Shown here: one piece after another, positions 33,059-41,025 of the stretch | How the letters are laid out: the number at the start of each line of letters is the position of its first letter | Position numbering within the stretch: the first letter of the stretch is position 1 | NCBI RefSeq assembly: GCF_041261205.1 | Contig: NZ_JBGCCH010000011.1 | Location: forward strand, 124,001-188,000 | Direction of reading: 5' to 3' | DNA: 64,000 nucleotides | Source of the DNA: Catenulispora sp. MAP5-51 | GTDB lineage: Bacteria > Actinomycetota > Actinomycetes > Streptomycetales > Catenulisporaceae | The notes under the pieces: model-generated | The model's database searches: none | The model's input: only the letters and a program-made list of their open reading frames with translations | What the model was told of the DNA's origin: nothing | Program-made: the position numbers and the translations under genes

Positions 33059-34543
33059 ATGATCCACAGCAAAGCCCTGCGTTCGGCGTTCATCGGCGTG
33101 TCGTGTCTGGCGATGATCGGCGTGGAGGGGCCCAGCGCGCACGCGGCCCCACCCGTGAACTGGCAGGTCTGCGACTGGTACGCGCATCCGACGCCCGGCG
33201 GTACCGACTGGAGCAAGTACCCGGTGACGTACTGCGCCGACATCACCGTCCCGATGGACTGGTACGACCCGTCGAAGGGCACGATCAGTATCCGCGTCAC
33301 CAAGGTGCCCAGTACCGGCGGCTCGGCACGGCGCGGCATCCTGATGGTCGACCCCGGCGGCCCCGGCAGCGACGGCTCCACGCTGGCGACGAAGACCGCG
33401 AAGTCCGAGCCGTCGTTGCTCTCCGCCTACGACATCATCGGCTTCGCCCCGCGAGGCGTCGCGCCCTCGACCACGCTGAATTGCGGCATCGACTGGTCGA
33501 AGTACACCCCCGTGGCCGACGAGCGCGACCGCTCCCCCGCGAACACCGCGCTGCAACTCGCCGACGCGCGCCTGGTCGGCCAGAGCTGCGGCGCGGCGCC
33601 GCTGGCCCCGTACATCACCACCGACCAGACGATCCGCGACATGGACTTCATCCGCACGCTCCTGGGCGAGCCGAAGGTCAACTACCTCGGGTTCTCGTAC
33701 GGCACGTGGCTCGGCGCCTGGTACGCCGCGACGTTCCCCTCCCGCGCCGACCGCTTCGTCCTGGACTCGAACATGGACTGGCGCGCCACCATCAAGGACG
33801 ACTACGTCGACGCCTGGGCCCGCGGCTTCGCCCGCCGCTTCGAGGTCCAGTTCCTGCCCTGGCTGGCCCGCCATGACGACCTCTACGGCTTCGGCACCAC
33901 CGCGCAGCAGGCCCAGGCCTCCTTCGACGCGCTGCGCACCGCGGTGGCGGCTCAGGGCCGCGGCAGCTCGCTGGACCTGTTGCAGGCGCAGGCGCTGTAC
34001 AACGCGGACGGCTGGCCGCAATGGGCCGGTGTTCTCAAGGCCCTGCAAGCTGACCCGGCTCAGGCCACGAAGCTGCTACCGGCGGTGCGGGTCCCGACCG
34101 GCAAGGCGGACAGCGGCGCGTACTGGGCCGTGACGTGCGCGGACACGCCGTGGTCGCACGATCCCGCGTCCTGGGTGGCCGAGGGCGACGTGCTCGGTGC
34201 GGCTTATCCGCTGGTGGGTGCGGAGTCGACCGAGGAGCCGTGCGCGTTCTACCCTCACACCTCGCAGCATCCCGCGCACCCCGGCGCGGACAATCTGCCC
34301 CGCATGCTGATGGTGCAGGACCAGTACGACCCGGCAACCCCGATCGAGGGTGCGCTGGAGGACGCGCGGGAATCGGATCAGGCGATGGTGTTCGTACGGG
34401 ACGGCGGCAACCACATCGCCTACGACACGGGCAACGCGTGCGTGGACGCACATGTGAACGACTACCTGCTGCACGGCGGCGCCCCGACATCAGCGGTCTG
34501 CGAAGCGATGCCCCTGCCGCTGGACGACAAGGTCTACCCCTAG
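33059..34543 (+). CDS. Secreted tripeptidyl-aminopeptidase-like alpha/beta hydrolase (S33)
   Basis: About 494 residues. MIHSKALRSAFIGVSCLAMIG starts a signal peptide cleaved near AHAAPP; an in-frame ATG at 33032 is an alternative start. The S33/TAP pattern is clear: VDPGGPGSDG (oxyanion loop), YDIIGFAPRGV, GFSYGTWLGAWYAATFP with the nucleophile Ser, a C-terminal TAP domain (MLMVQDQYDPATP with the Asp) and GGNHIAYDTGNACVD with the His. Such enzymes remove N-terminal tripeptides or process extracellular peptides in streptomycetes. Six cysteines suggest disulfides. Confidence 0.9.
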   Translation: MIHSKALRSAFIGVSCLAMIGVEGPSAHAAPPVNWQVCDWYAHPTPGGTDWSKYPVTYCADITVPMDWYDPSKGTISIRVTKVPSTGGSARRGILMVDPGGPGSDGSTLATKTAKSEPSLLSAYDIIGFAPRGVAPSTTLNCGIDWSKYTPVADERDRSPANTALQLADARLVGQSCGAAPLAPYITTDQTIRDMDFIRTLLGEPKVNYLGFSYGTWLGAWYAATFPSRADRFVLDSNMDWRATIKDDYVDAWARGFARRFEVQFLPWLARHDDLYGFGTTAQQAQASFDALRTAVAAQGRGSSLDLLQAQALYNADGWPQWAGVLKALQADPAQATKLLPAVRVPTGKADSGAYWAVTCADTPWSHDPASWVAEGDVLGAAYPLVGAESTEEPCAFYPHTSQHPAHPGADNLPRMLMVQDQYDPATPIEGALEDARESDQAMVFVRDGGNHIAYDTGNACVDAHVNDYLLHGGAPTSAVCEAMPLPLDDKVYP

Positions 34544-34554
34544 CCCCGATGCCG

Positions 34555-35118
34555 CTAGCCCTCCACGCGCCTGCGCACCCTGCCCAGGGTGCGCAGCACG
34601 GCGCGCTCGCCGAGCAGGAGCGGCACGGCCCTGCGGATCCCGGCGGTGCGGACGGCGCCGCAGCCCGCGAGCACGGTGGCGTCGCCGTCCGCGACCGCCG
34701 CGAACCCGCCGACCACGAACCGGTCCTGCATGACGCACCAGCCCTCGCGCAGGTCCACGGCGAAGCGGCCGCGGTTGCCGAGCAGGCCGGTGGCGACCGC
34801 CGAGCCGTCGGCGGCGAGCTCGAAGCGGCGGATGAAGCCGATCAGGTCGGGGATGCTGCGGTCCAGGTCCGCGAGGTAGTGCCAGACGCGGTCGAGCGGT
34901 GCGCCGACGCGGAGCTCGCCGTAGGCGCCGGACGGGAGGGCCGAGGCCAGGACGCGCATGCGGCGGACGGGGTCGAGGTCCACTACGGGCCAGCCGCTCG
35001 GGCTGCCGGCGCCACCCTGATTGCCGGCGCCGCTCTGATTGCCGGCGCCGCCCGGGCTGCCGGGACCCCCCGGGCTGCCGGCGCCACTCATCCCGCTCGT
35101 GCCACTCATCCCACTCAT
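34555..35118 (-). CDS. SRPBCC-fold protein coupled to an ECF sigma factor
   Basis: About 187 residues. The ATG overlaps the sigma-factor stop (ATGA), which implies translational coupling. The first ~40 residues are low-complexity MSG, SGT and GAGSPGG units encoded by short repeats; internal ATGs could give shorter forms. The rest matches the START/polyketide-cyclase-like fold: GAYGELRVGAPLDRVWHYLADLD at the N-end of the domain and alternating strands to the C-terminus. It may bind a small hydrophobic ligand. A regulatory role for the sigma factor is possible but not shown; it is not a zinc-finger anti-sigma. Confidence 0.7.
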   Translation of the reverse strand: MSGMSGTSGMSGAGSPGGPGSPGGAGNQSGAGNQGGAGSPSGWPVVDLDPVRRMRVLASALPSGAYGELRVGAPLDRVWHYLADLDRSIPDLIGFIRRFELAADGSAVATGLLGNRGRFAVDLREGWCVMQDRFVVGGFAAVADGDATVLAGCGAVRTAGIRRAVPLLLGERAVLRTLGRVRRRVEG

Positions 35119-35627
35119 GCCGTCCACTGCTTCCGGAACGCCGCCTTGGCCCGACTCAGCCGCGACTTCGCCGTCCCCGCCGACACCTCGAGCACCTCCG
35201 CCGCAGCCCGCTCGTCCAAACCCTCCACCTCGCGCAGCATCAGGATCGCACGGTGTTCCGGCGACAGCCGGTCCAGCACGTCGCGGACATCGACCGCCAG
35301 CTCCGGGCTGCCTGGCGCCGGAAGCTCGGCGAGCTCCGCCGGCTGCTGGCGCGCGCCGCGCTGCGCGACGCGGATCGCCTCCCGCACCGCGATGCGCCGG
35401 ACCCAGCCGTACAGTGCCGCCAGCTCGCGGAGGTTCCGCAGGTTCTGGAACACCGCGATCAGCGCCTCCTGCGCGGCGTCCGGTGCGTCGGCGAGCGCGA
35501 TCGGTGCGCACAGGCGGCCGACGTAGGGCGTCAGCTCGTCCAGGAGGCGGGTCATCGCCAACGCGTCGCCGCCTTGAGCGGCGCGGACCCAGCGGACGGC
35601 AGTAGGCGGGTCCGCGTCTGCGCTCAC
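35115..35627 (-). CDS. ECF-type RNA polymerase sigma factor
   Basis: A 170-residue sigma factor with regions 2 and 4 only. Region 2: DELTPYVGRLCAPIA, then DAAQEALIAVFQNLRNL and YGWVRRIAVREAIR. Region 4: DVLDRLSPEHRAILMLREVEG and EVLEVSAGTAKSRLSRAK, the DNA-recognition helix. No anti-sigma gene is adjacent; instead an SRPBCC-fold gene overlaps by four bases. It is divergent from the RIO-kinase gene. Confidence 0.9.
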   Translation of the reverse strand: MSADADPPTAVRWVRAAQGGDALAMTRLLDELTPYVGRLCAPIALADAPDAAQEALIAVFQNLRNLRELAALYGWVRRIAVREAIRVAQRGARQQPAELAELPAPGSPELAVDVRDVLDRLSPEHRAILMLREVEGLDERAAAEVLEVSAGTAKSRLSRAKAAFRKQWTA

Positions 35628-35749
35628 GGGCTTGATCGTACCGGCGGCGCGAATAACCGCTTGCGCACTGTCGAGCAGCGTGCCAGGGTCGTGCGCATCG
35701 CCGACCGCGTCGGTCGCCGATCGAGTTCTCCTGGAAGGGGGTGGGGACA

Positions 35750-35848
35750 GTGACGTTTGCCGTCATTGCCGCGCGCGCGGAATCCCGAGCCTTTTACCTC
35801 CTTTCCTTTTGGAGAACACCCCAGTGCCTAAGCACTCGCAGTACCTGA
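35750..35848 (+). other. Possible upstream ORF in the RIO-kinase leader
   Basis: A GTG-initiated 32-codon frame starts with GGAAGGGGGTGGGG upstream and reads MTFAVIAARAESRAFYLLSF before ending inside the kinase gene in another frame. Overlapping it, CTCC in TTTTACCTCCTTTCC can pair with GGAG, the ribosome site of the kinase gene. The leader therefore looks built for translational control. Whether the peptide is made is unknown. Confidence 0.35.
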
Positions 35849-36786
35849 ACGACGATTCCGAAGACTTCGAGGACACCTCCGCGCGCCCCGAGCGCATGCG
35901 TCGGCGTGTCGACGAATCCCTCGCCAACCCGAACCGCAAGGGCCGCCTCACCCTTGAGGAAAAGGGCCGTCTCGCCATCGAGCGCGAGAACGCGGACATG
36001 GCCCCGCCCGAGGGCGACCGCTGGTCCAACTGGCCCGACGCCGGCCACGGCCCCGAGCCGCGTCCGGAGTGGGTGATCACCGAGCAGGGCGCCTGCGACC
36101 ACGAACTCGGTGTGCTCAAGACCGGCAAGGAAGCGGACGTCTTCCTGCTGCGCCGCGTCGTCCCCGACACCGGCGCCGAGGTCACGATGGCCGCCAAGCG
36201 CTACCGCTCGAACGAACACCGCAACTTCCAGCGCGACGCCGGCTACCTCGAAGGCCGCCGGCTGCGCCGTACCCGCGACATGCGCGCGATCGAGGGGCGC
36301 ACGTCCTTCGGCATGAACCTGATCGCCCAGCAGTGGGCGATCGCGGAGTTCGGCGCCCTGTCCGACCTGTGGCAGGCCGGCGTGCCGGTCCCGTATCCGG
36401 TGCAGCTGTACGGTTCCGAGCTGCTGATGGAGTTCGTCGGCGACCCCGACGGCACGGCCGCGCCCCGGCTGGCGCAGCTGCGCCCGGAGCCCGACGAACT
36501 GCTGGACTTGTGGGAGCAGCTGGTCTCGGCGCTGCTGGCGCTGGCCGAGCGCGGCCAGACGCACGGCGACCTGTCCCCGTACAACATCCTGGTGCACCAC
36601 GGCCGGCTGGTCCTGATCGACCTGCCGCAGGTGGTGGACGTGGTGGTGAACCCCAGGGGCCGGGAGTACCTGTCCCGGGACGTGCACAACGTCGCCAAGT
36701 GGTTCACCGCCCACGGCCTGCCCGAGCACTTCGCCGACCCGGCGCGTCTGCTGGAGACGCTGGCCGGCGAGGCACGCCTGACCTGA
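35824..36786 (+). CDS. RIO1-family serine protein kinase
   Basis: About 320 residues. An acidic/basic N-terminal 70 residues precede an atypical kinase domain. GVLKTGKEADVFLLRR is the ATP region, AAKRYRSNEHRNFQRD gives the lysine and the flexible-loop Arg-rich segment, THGDLSPYNILVHHG is the catalytic loop (HxDLSxYN) and LIDLPQVVD the metal-binding I-D-x-x-Q. These are RIO1 signatures. RIO kinases act in ribosome maturation in archaea and eukaryotes; bacterial function is poorly known. The GTG at 35824 follows TTTTGGAG; the leader may be regulated. Confidence 0.88.
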   Translation: MPKHSQYLNDDSEDFEDTSARPERMRRRVDESLANPNRKGRLTLEEKGRLAIERENADMAPPEGDRWSNWPDAGHGPEPRPEWVITEQGACDHELGVLKTGKEADVFLLRRVVPDTGAEVTMAAKRYRSNEHRNFQRDAGYLEGRRLRRTRDMRAIEGRTSFGMNLIAQQWAIAEFGALSDLWQAGVPVPYPVQLYGSELLMEFVGDPDGTAAPRLAQLRPEPDELLDLWEQLVSALLALAERGQTHGDLSPYNILVHHGRLVLIDLPQVVDVVVNPRGREYLSRDVHNVAKWFTAHGLPEHFADPARLLETLAGEARLT

Positions 36787-36787
36787 A

Positions 36788-36839
36788 GAACCCTGACACC
36801 GAACCCTGACACCGAGCCCTGACATCAAACCTTGACACC
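36788..36839. repeat. Four tandem 13-bp repeats after the RIO-kinase gene
   Basis: Four contiguous 13-bp units of consensus GAACCCTGACACC (36788-36800, 36801-36813, 36814-36826, 36827-36839), starting two bases after the kinase stop. Each unit contains CTGA or TTGA, echoing the CCTGA of the stop. With a period of 13 the TGA triplets fall in all three frames. Confidence 0.88.
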
Positions 36840-36893
36840 GCGAGGCTGGCAGCCGGGGTCCGCGACAAGCGGACCTCGGCTACAGTCGCTGCA

Positions 36894-37559
36894 ATGTCCG
36901 AGCAGACCTGGGATCCCTCCGAGACACTGCGCCGCACCCTGTGGATCGGCGGCGCACAATGGGCCGGCAAGTCGACGGTCGCCCGCATCCTCGCCCACCG
37001 CCACGGCCTGACCGCCTACCACTACGACTACCACGACGCCCGCGGCCACCAGGACCGCCGCATCGCGCGGCGCGTGGCCCTCGGGCAGAGCCCGGAGAAT
37101 CCGTCCCCTGACACCGTCTGGGTGCAGACGACGCCGGAGGCCATGGCCGCGCAGACTCTCGCGGGATTCTCCGAGCGCTTCGCATGGGCCCTGGACGACC
37201 TGCGCAGCCTCTACTCGCCGAGGCCGATCATCGCCGAGGGCTGGGGCCTGCGCCCGGAACTGGTCGCGCCCCTCCTGGACACCCCAAACCGGATGGCGGT
37301 CCTGGTCCCGACCGAGGACTTCCGCCGCCACCAACTCAGTACCCTGCCGCGCGCCGCCGCGATGGGAACCCACACCAGCGACCCGGCGCGCGCCCAGGCC
37401 AACCGCGTCGCGCGCGACCGCCTGGTCGCAGAGGACGCCGTGCGGCGGGCGGAAGCGCATGGGATCCGGGTGATCGAAGTGGACGGCTCGCGCGACGCGC
37501 TCGCGATCGCCGACGAGGTCGCGGGGTGGTTCGGGGAGGCGCTGACCGGGACCGGCTGA
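36894..37559 (+). CDS. P-loop NTPase, kinase-like
   Basis: A 221-residue soluble protein with a Walker A loop GGAQWAGKST (residues 19-28) followed by VARILAHRHGLTAYHYDYHDARG, as in small-molecule kinases and adenylate-kinase-like proteins. A second conserved-looking segment is PIIAEGWGLRPELVAPLL (Walker B-like strand). A C-terminal helix with R-x3-R (RVARDRLVAEDAVRRAEAHG) resembles a lid. No specific substrate can be assigned. It lies between the RIO kinase and pyrE on the same strand, separated from each by a tandem-repeat array. Confidence 0.65.
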   Translation: MSEQTWDPSETLRRTLWIGGAQWAGKSTVARILAHRHGLTAYHYDYHDARGHQDRRIARRVALGQSPENPSPDTVWVQTTPEAMAAQTLAGFSERFAWALDDLRSLYSPRPIIAEGWGLRPELVAPLLDTPNRMAVLVPTEDFRRHQLSTLPRAAAMGTHTSDPARAQANRVARDRLVAEDAVRRAEAHGIRVIEVDGSRDALAIADEVAGWFGEALTGTG

Positions 37560-37570
37560 TTCTGCTCGGC

Positions 37571-37618
37571 ACAACACTCGACACAGCACTCGATACAACA
37601 CTCGATACAACACTCGAC
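37571..37618. repeat. Four tandem 12-bp repeats upstream of pyrE
   Basis: Four units ACAACACTCGAY/ACAGCACTCGAT (37571-37618) and one degenerate copy (37619-37630) fill the gap between the P-loop gene stop and the pyrE GTG. The period is a multiple of three, unlike most other arrays in the window. No promoter is recognisable inside. Confidence 0.88.
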
Positions 37619-37654
37619 ACAACGCCAGAGCGCCCCCTGCGATACTGGCTGCCT

Positions 37655-38227
37655 GTGACCCACTCCGACCTCGCAGCCCGCATCCACGCCGCCGCCCACC
37701 TGACCGGCGATTTCGTCCTCCGCTCCGGCCGCACCGCGACCGAGTACTTCGACAAGTACCGCTTCGAGGCCGATCCCGTCCTGCTCGACGCCGTAGCCGA
37801 GCGCATGGCCCCGCTCGTACCGGCCGGCACCGAGGTCCTGGCCGGGCTGGAGATGGGCGGCATCCCCGTGGTCACCGCTCTGGGTCGGCACACCGGCCTG
37901 CCCTGCGCCTTCGTCCGCAAGACCGCCAAGGCCTACGGCACCCGCCGGCTCGCCGAGGGTGCGGAGATCGGCGGTCGCCGGGTCCTGATCGTCGAAGACG
38001 TGGTCACCAGCGGCGGTCAGATCCTTCTGTCCACCGAGGAATTGCGCACCCTCGGCGCCGATGTGCGCGAGGCTCTGTGCGTCATCGACCGCGGGCAAGG
38101 GGGTGCGGAAGCTCTGGCGGCGCAAGGGATCCGGTTGCTGTCTCTGCTCACGGCCGACGATCTGCGCGCCTCCGTGGCTTCCGTCACCCCCGTGGCTTCC
38201 GTAACTTCCGAGGCCTCCGAGGCCTGA
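37655..38227 (+). CDS. pyrE: Orotate phosphoribosyltransferase
   Basis: About 190 residues. The type I PRTase PRPP loop VLIVEDVVTSGGQ (around residues 109-121) and the N-terminal FVLRSGRTATEYFDKYRF of orotate phosphoribosyltransferases are clear, as is FVRKTAKAYGTRRLAEG, the catalytic loop. It converts orotate and PRPP to OMP in pyrimidine synthesis. The GTG start precedes the conserved reading by 13 residues. The C-terminus (VASVTPVASVTSEASEA) is encoded by a short repeat and exceeds the normal end. Confidence 0.9.
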   Translation: MTHSDLAARIHAAAHLTGDFVLRSGRTATEYFDKYRFEADPVLLDAVAERMAPLVPAGTEVLAGLEMGGIPVVTALGRHTGLPCAFVRKTAKAYGTRRLAEGAEIGGRRVLIVEDVVTSGGQILLSTEELRTLGADVREALCVIDRGQGGAEALAAQGIRLLSLLTADDLRASVASVTPVASVTSEASEA

Positions 38228-38230
38228 CCC

Positions 38231-38962
38231 TCACCCCGCCAGAAACCGCGCGAACCCCGCCGTCTCCACAGTCCCGCCGTCCGGCAGGACCGCGTACGCC
38301 TCGAACCCCGGGCGCTCCTCGACCCACTCCAGCCCGCGCTCCGGCCCCATGGCGAACACGGCCGTGGCGTACGCGTCCGTGTGCGCGATCCGGGTGCCGA
38401 TCAGGGTCACCGAGGCGAAGCCGGTCGCCGGTTCGGCGGTGGCCGGGTCGATGATGTGCGCTCCGCGCTCCGCGGTACCGGAGGTGGCGATGGCGAAGTC
38501 GCGGCCGTTGACCAGGACCGCGTAGCGGTCCGAGTGCAGGGGGTCGGTGATGCCCACGGTCCAGGGGCGGCCCAGTTCGGCCTCGCCGCGGGCCTGGACG
38601 TCGCCGCCGCCGACGATCAGGTGGTTGCGGGAGCCGGCGGCGGTCAGGAGGCGGTCCACCTCCTCGATCGCCCAGCCCTTCACCCAGCCGCTGGGGTCCA
38701 GGCGGCCGGCCGGGTAGGCGCTGAAGGCGCCGTCGGTGTCGGCCTCGACCTCGGCGCAGCGGCGCAGGACCTCGGCGATCTCCGGGTCGCGGTCCACCGC
38801 CTCGCCGCGGGCCATGCGGCTGACCGGGCTGTCGGCGCGGTAGGTCGAGAACTTCGCGTCGATCTCGTGCAGGCGGGACACGGCCGCCGGCAGGCCCGCG
38901 CCGTCGTCGGCGACGATCGAGAACACCGTGCCCATCACCTGCTCGACGTGGCGGACCGTCAT
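38231..38962 (-). CDS. apbE: ApbE-type FAD:protein FMN transferase
   Basis: A 243-residue flavin transferase that moves FMN from FAD onto a threonine of an exported target protein. MGTVFSIVADDG, GWVKGWAIEEVDRLL and NHLIVGGGDVQARGE are family motifs, and IAHTDAYATAVFAMGPERG carries the metal-binding aspartate/threonine region. No signal peptide is visible, so it may act on its substrate before export or be an actinobacterial short form. Its ATG overlaps the FMN-binding gene's stop by four bases, directly linking it with its presumed target. Confidence 0.92.
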   Translation of the reverse strand: MTVRHVEQVMGTVFSIVADDGAGLPAAVSRLHEIDAKFSTYRADSPVSRMARGEAVDRDPEIAEVLRRCAEVEADTDGAFSAYPAGRLDPSGWVKGWAIEEVDRLLTAAGSRNHLIVGGGDVQARGEAELGRPWTVGITDPLHSDRYAVLVNGRDFAIATSGTAERGAHIIDPATAEPATGFASVTLIGTRIAHTDAYATAVFAMGPERGLEWVEERPGFEAYAVLPDGGTVETAGFARFLAG

Positions 38963-39567
38963 GCACCCGCCTTGTCTATCGCGCTCTGCAGCGACTGCTG
39001 GTAGCCCTGGCTGGTGTACGTCGCGCCCGAGACGCCGTCGATGTTCGCGCTCTGCGCGCTCATCGCCTGCTGGTTCAGCTGCGGGATGGCGTAGCTGTTG
39101 ATCTCCTGGTCGCGGCCGGTCTCGGTGGGGTACTCCAGCACCTGGATCTGGGTGATCTTCTTGCCGTTGAAGGTGACCGCGAGTTGCACCGGTCCGTAGC
39201 GGGTGACCGCGGCGTCGCCGGTGACGGTCTTGGTCGTGGCGGCCGGGGCGGGGGCCGAGGACTTGGGCGCCGCCGGGGCCGAGCTCGGCGCCGATGACTT
39301 AGCCGATGACTTAGCCGATGACGGAGCCGATGACGGCGGCGAAGACGTCGAGGGCGCCGATCCGGACTGGGGCGAAGTCCCAGAAGAACCAGAGGCCCCC
39401 GAGGAACTCGGCGCACTGGGCTGGTTCCCCGCCGCATCCGACTGGTTGATCGTGAAGTTGTTGGCGGTCCCCTTGCTCGCAAGCGGCGTGTCGCTGTGCG
39501 GCTTCAGACCGAGCAGCAGGACGACCCCCGAAACGGTCGCGGTGCCGGTGACGATCGCGCGTCGCAT
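38959..39567 (-). CDS. Membrane-anchored FMN-binding domain protein
   Basis: A 202-residue protein: an N-terminal membrane segment (VTGTATVSGVVLLLGL), about 75 residues of Ser/Pro/Ala/Lys linker encoded by repeats, and a C-terminal FMN-binding domain (PF04205). The flavinylation motif S-G-A-T is intact in DGVSGATYTSQGY, where the Thr is the ApbE target. It sits between apbE (4-bp overlap) and a ferric-reductase-like gene (13 bp upstream), so it is probably the extracytoplasmic FMN electron carrier of that module. Confidence 0.92.
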   Translation of the reverse strand: MRRAIVTGTATVSGVVLLLGLKPHSDTPLASKGTANNFTINQSDAAGNQPSAPSSSGASGSSGTSPQSGSAPSTSSPPSSAPSSAKSSAKSSAPSSAPAAPKSSAPAPAATTKTVTGDAAVTRYGPVQLAVTFNGKKITQIQVLEYPTETGRDQEINSYAIPQLNQQAMSAQSANIDGVSGATYTSQGYQQSLQSAIDKAGA

Positions 39568-39580
39568 GGAACGCCCCTCT

Positions 39581-40933
39581 CTAGAACTCGAAAGACTCGT
39601 GGTGGATGTGGGAGGCGGGCACCCCCGCCTCCCGCAGCGCGGCGATGACCGCCTGCTGCATCGGCTCGGGCCCGCACAGATAGACGTCGTGCGCCTTCAG
39701 GTCCGGCACCAGATTCATCAGCCCGCGCGGGGTGAGCGTCTTGCCGTGCCGCCGTCGGCTGCCGACCAAGTACACCAGCCGCGCGCCCCGGTCGCGGGCG
39801 ATGTCCTCCAGCTCGCGCCGGAAGAGGATCTCCCGGTCGCTCCCGGCCCGGTAGAGCAGCGTCAGCCGTCCGGGCAGGGTCTCGAACAGGGCCCGCACCG
39901 GCGTGATGCCGACACCCGCGGCGATCAGCAGCACCTGCGGCGAGCGGGCCTTGTCCTCGGTGAAGGCGCCGTAGGGCCCCTCGGCCCGCACCTTCGTGCC
40001 CGGCCGCAGCCGGGCCACCGCCGAGCTGTGGTCGCCCAGGCTCTTGATCGTGAAGCGCAGGTAGCTCGGGTGCGGCGCGGCGGACAGCGAGTACGGGTTG
40101 GCCACCCATCGCAGGTTCCGGGTCTGGAACTGGAGACGGAAGAACTGCCCGGGCCGGGCGTTCAGATCCTCCAGCCGCTCGCCCTTCAGGATCACCGAGT
40201 AGACGCCCGGCCCCTCGGCCACCACCGAGTGCACCCGCAGCTTGTGCCGCCGGTCGCGGACGTAGGGCATCCACAGCCGGAACCAGCCGAGCGTCAGGGC
40301 CGCCAGCACGTAGTACGCGCTCCACAGCGTCTGCTCGGGCTGCACCGACAGGTCGGCGCCGTTGACGATCTGGTGGCTGAACGCCAATGCGATCGCCAGA
40401 TAGGTGGCCAGGTGCAGGTAGTACCAGGTCTCGTAGCGGAGCTTGCGCCGGGCCACCCGCGCCGAGACGATGCCGGTGCCGAACAGCAGCAGGGTGCCCA
40501 GCGACCCCTTGATCATCTCCGGGTAATGGAAGACGATGTCCACACCCTCGGCGAACGGGTTCTTGCCGTCCGTGAGGGCGTATCCCCAGATGATGGTGAC
40601 GACGTGCGCACTGACCAGGAAGACCATGTACCGCCCGGCCAGGGCGTGCCAGCGCGCCAGCCGGTCGCTGCCCACCCGGTGCTCCAGCACCGGGATCCGG
40701 GCCATGAGCAGCAGCAGGACCGGCGCCAGGTAGCCGGCCAGCAGGCCGGTGATCCGGCCGGCGCCGTCCAGCCAGCCGGCCGCGCCCACGACGCTGGTCG
40801 TGGCGTGCCACCAGGAGGCCAGCACCGCCGCGGCGCCGGCCGCCATCAGGGCCAGGGCCAGCCGCGGGACGGTCTCGGGCGACGTTCTCGCGCCGGTCGG
40901 AGCGGTGTCGCGGGGCAGGGCGGTCGTGCTCAT
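39581..40933 (-). CDS. Ferric-reductase-like transmembrane flavocytochrome
   Basis: A 450-residue membrane protein. Six or seven helices include two pairs of histidines spaced as bis-heme ligands: one in RWHALAGRYMVFLVSAHVV and one in YYLHLATYLAIALAFSHQ. The C-terminal half is an FNR-type module with FAD-binding (RPGQFFRLQF, NPYSLSAAP) and NAD(P)-binding (LLIAAGVGITPVRALFE, VYLCGPEPM) motifs. It should pass electrons from NAD(P)H through FAD and haem across the membrane, here most likely to the adjacent FMN-binding protein. It is divergent from a two-component system. Confidence 0.93.
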   Translation of the reverse strand: MSTTALPRDTAPTGARTSPETVPRLALALMAAGAAAVLASWWHATTSVVGAAGWLDGAGRITGLLAGYLAPVLLLLMARIPVLEHRVGSDRLARWHALAGRYMVFLVSAHVVTIIWGYALTDGKNPFAEGVDIVFHYPEMIKGSLGTLLLFGTGIVSARVARRKLRYETWYYLHLATYLAIALAFSHQIVNGADLSVQPEQTLWSAYYVLAALTLGWFRLWMPYVRDRRHKLRVHSVVAEGPGVYSVILKGERLEDLNARPGQFFRLQFQTRNLRWVANPYSLSAAPHPSYLRFTIKSLGDHSSAVARLRPGTKVRAEGPYGAFTEDKARSPQVLLIAAGVGITPVRALFETLPGRLTLLYRAGSDREILFRRELEDIARDRGARLVYLVGSRRRHGKTLTPRGLMNLVPDLKAHDVYLCGPEPMQQAVIAALREAGVPASHIHHESFEF

Positions 40934-41025
40934 GGACCGAGGAAAACAGCCCTAGCTTTGAGTTTCCTCAGAACGGCTGCCGTCGGGGAAGAATCCTTAG
41001 CCAATCTTCACGCTGGATGTGGACG

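Noticed and set aside
36788-36839. Repeated TTGACA-like words as multiple -35 elements
   Set aside because: Only the last unit has TTGACA, no -10 boxes lie at the right distance, and the pattern is explained by the 13-bp tandem repeat.
36788-37630. CRISPR-like arrays
   Set aside because: The repeats are 12-13 bp and directly contiguous with no spacers, and no cas genes are present.
40950-41000. CCCTAG, TCCTCAG and TCCTTAG words as response-regulator binding repeats
   Set aside because: Spacing is irregular (about 15 and 29 bp), not the 10-11 bp direct-repeat period expected for OmpR-type regulators.
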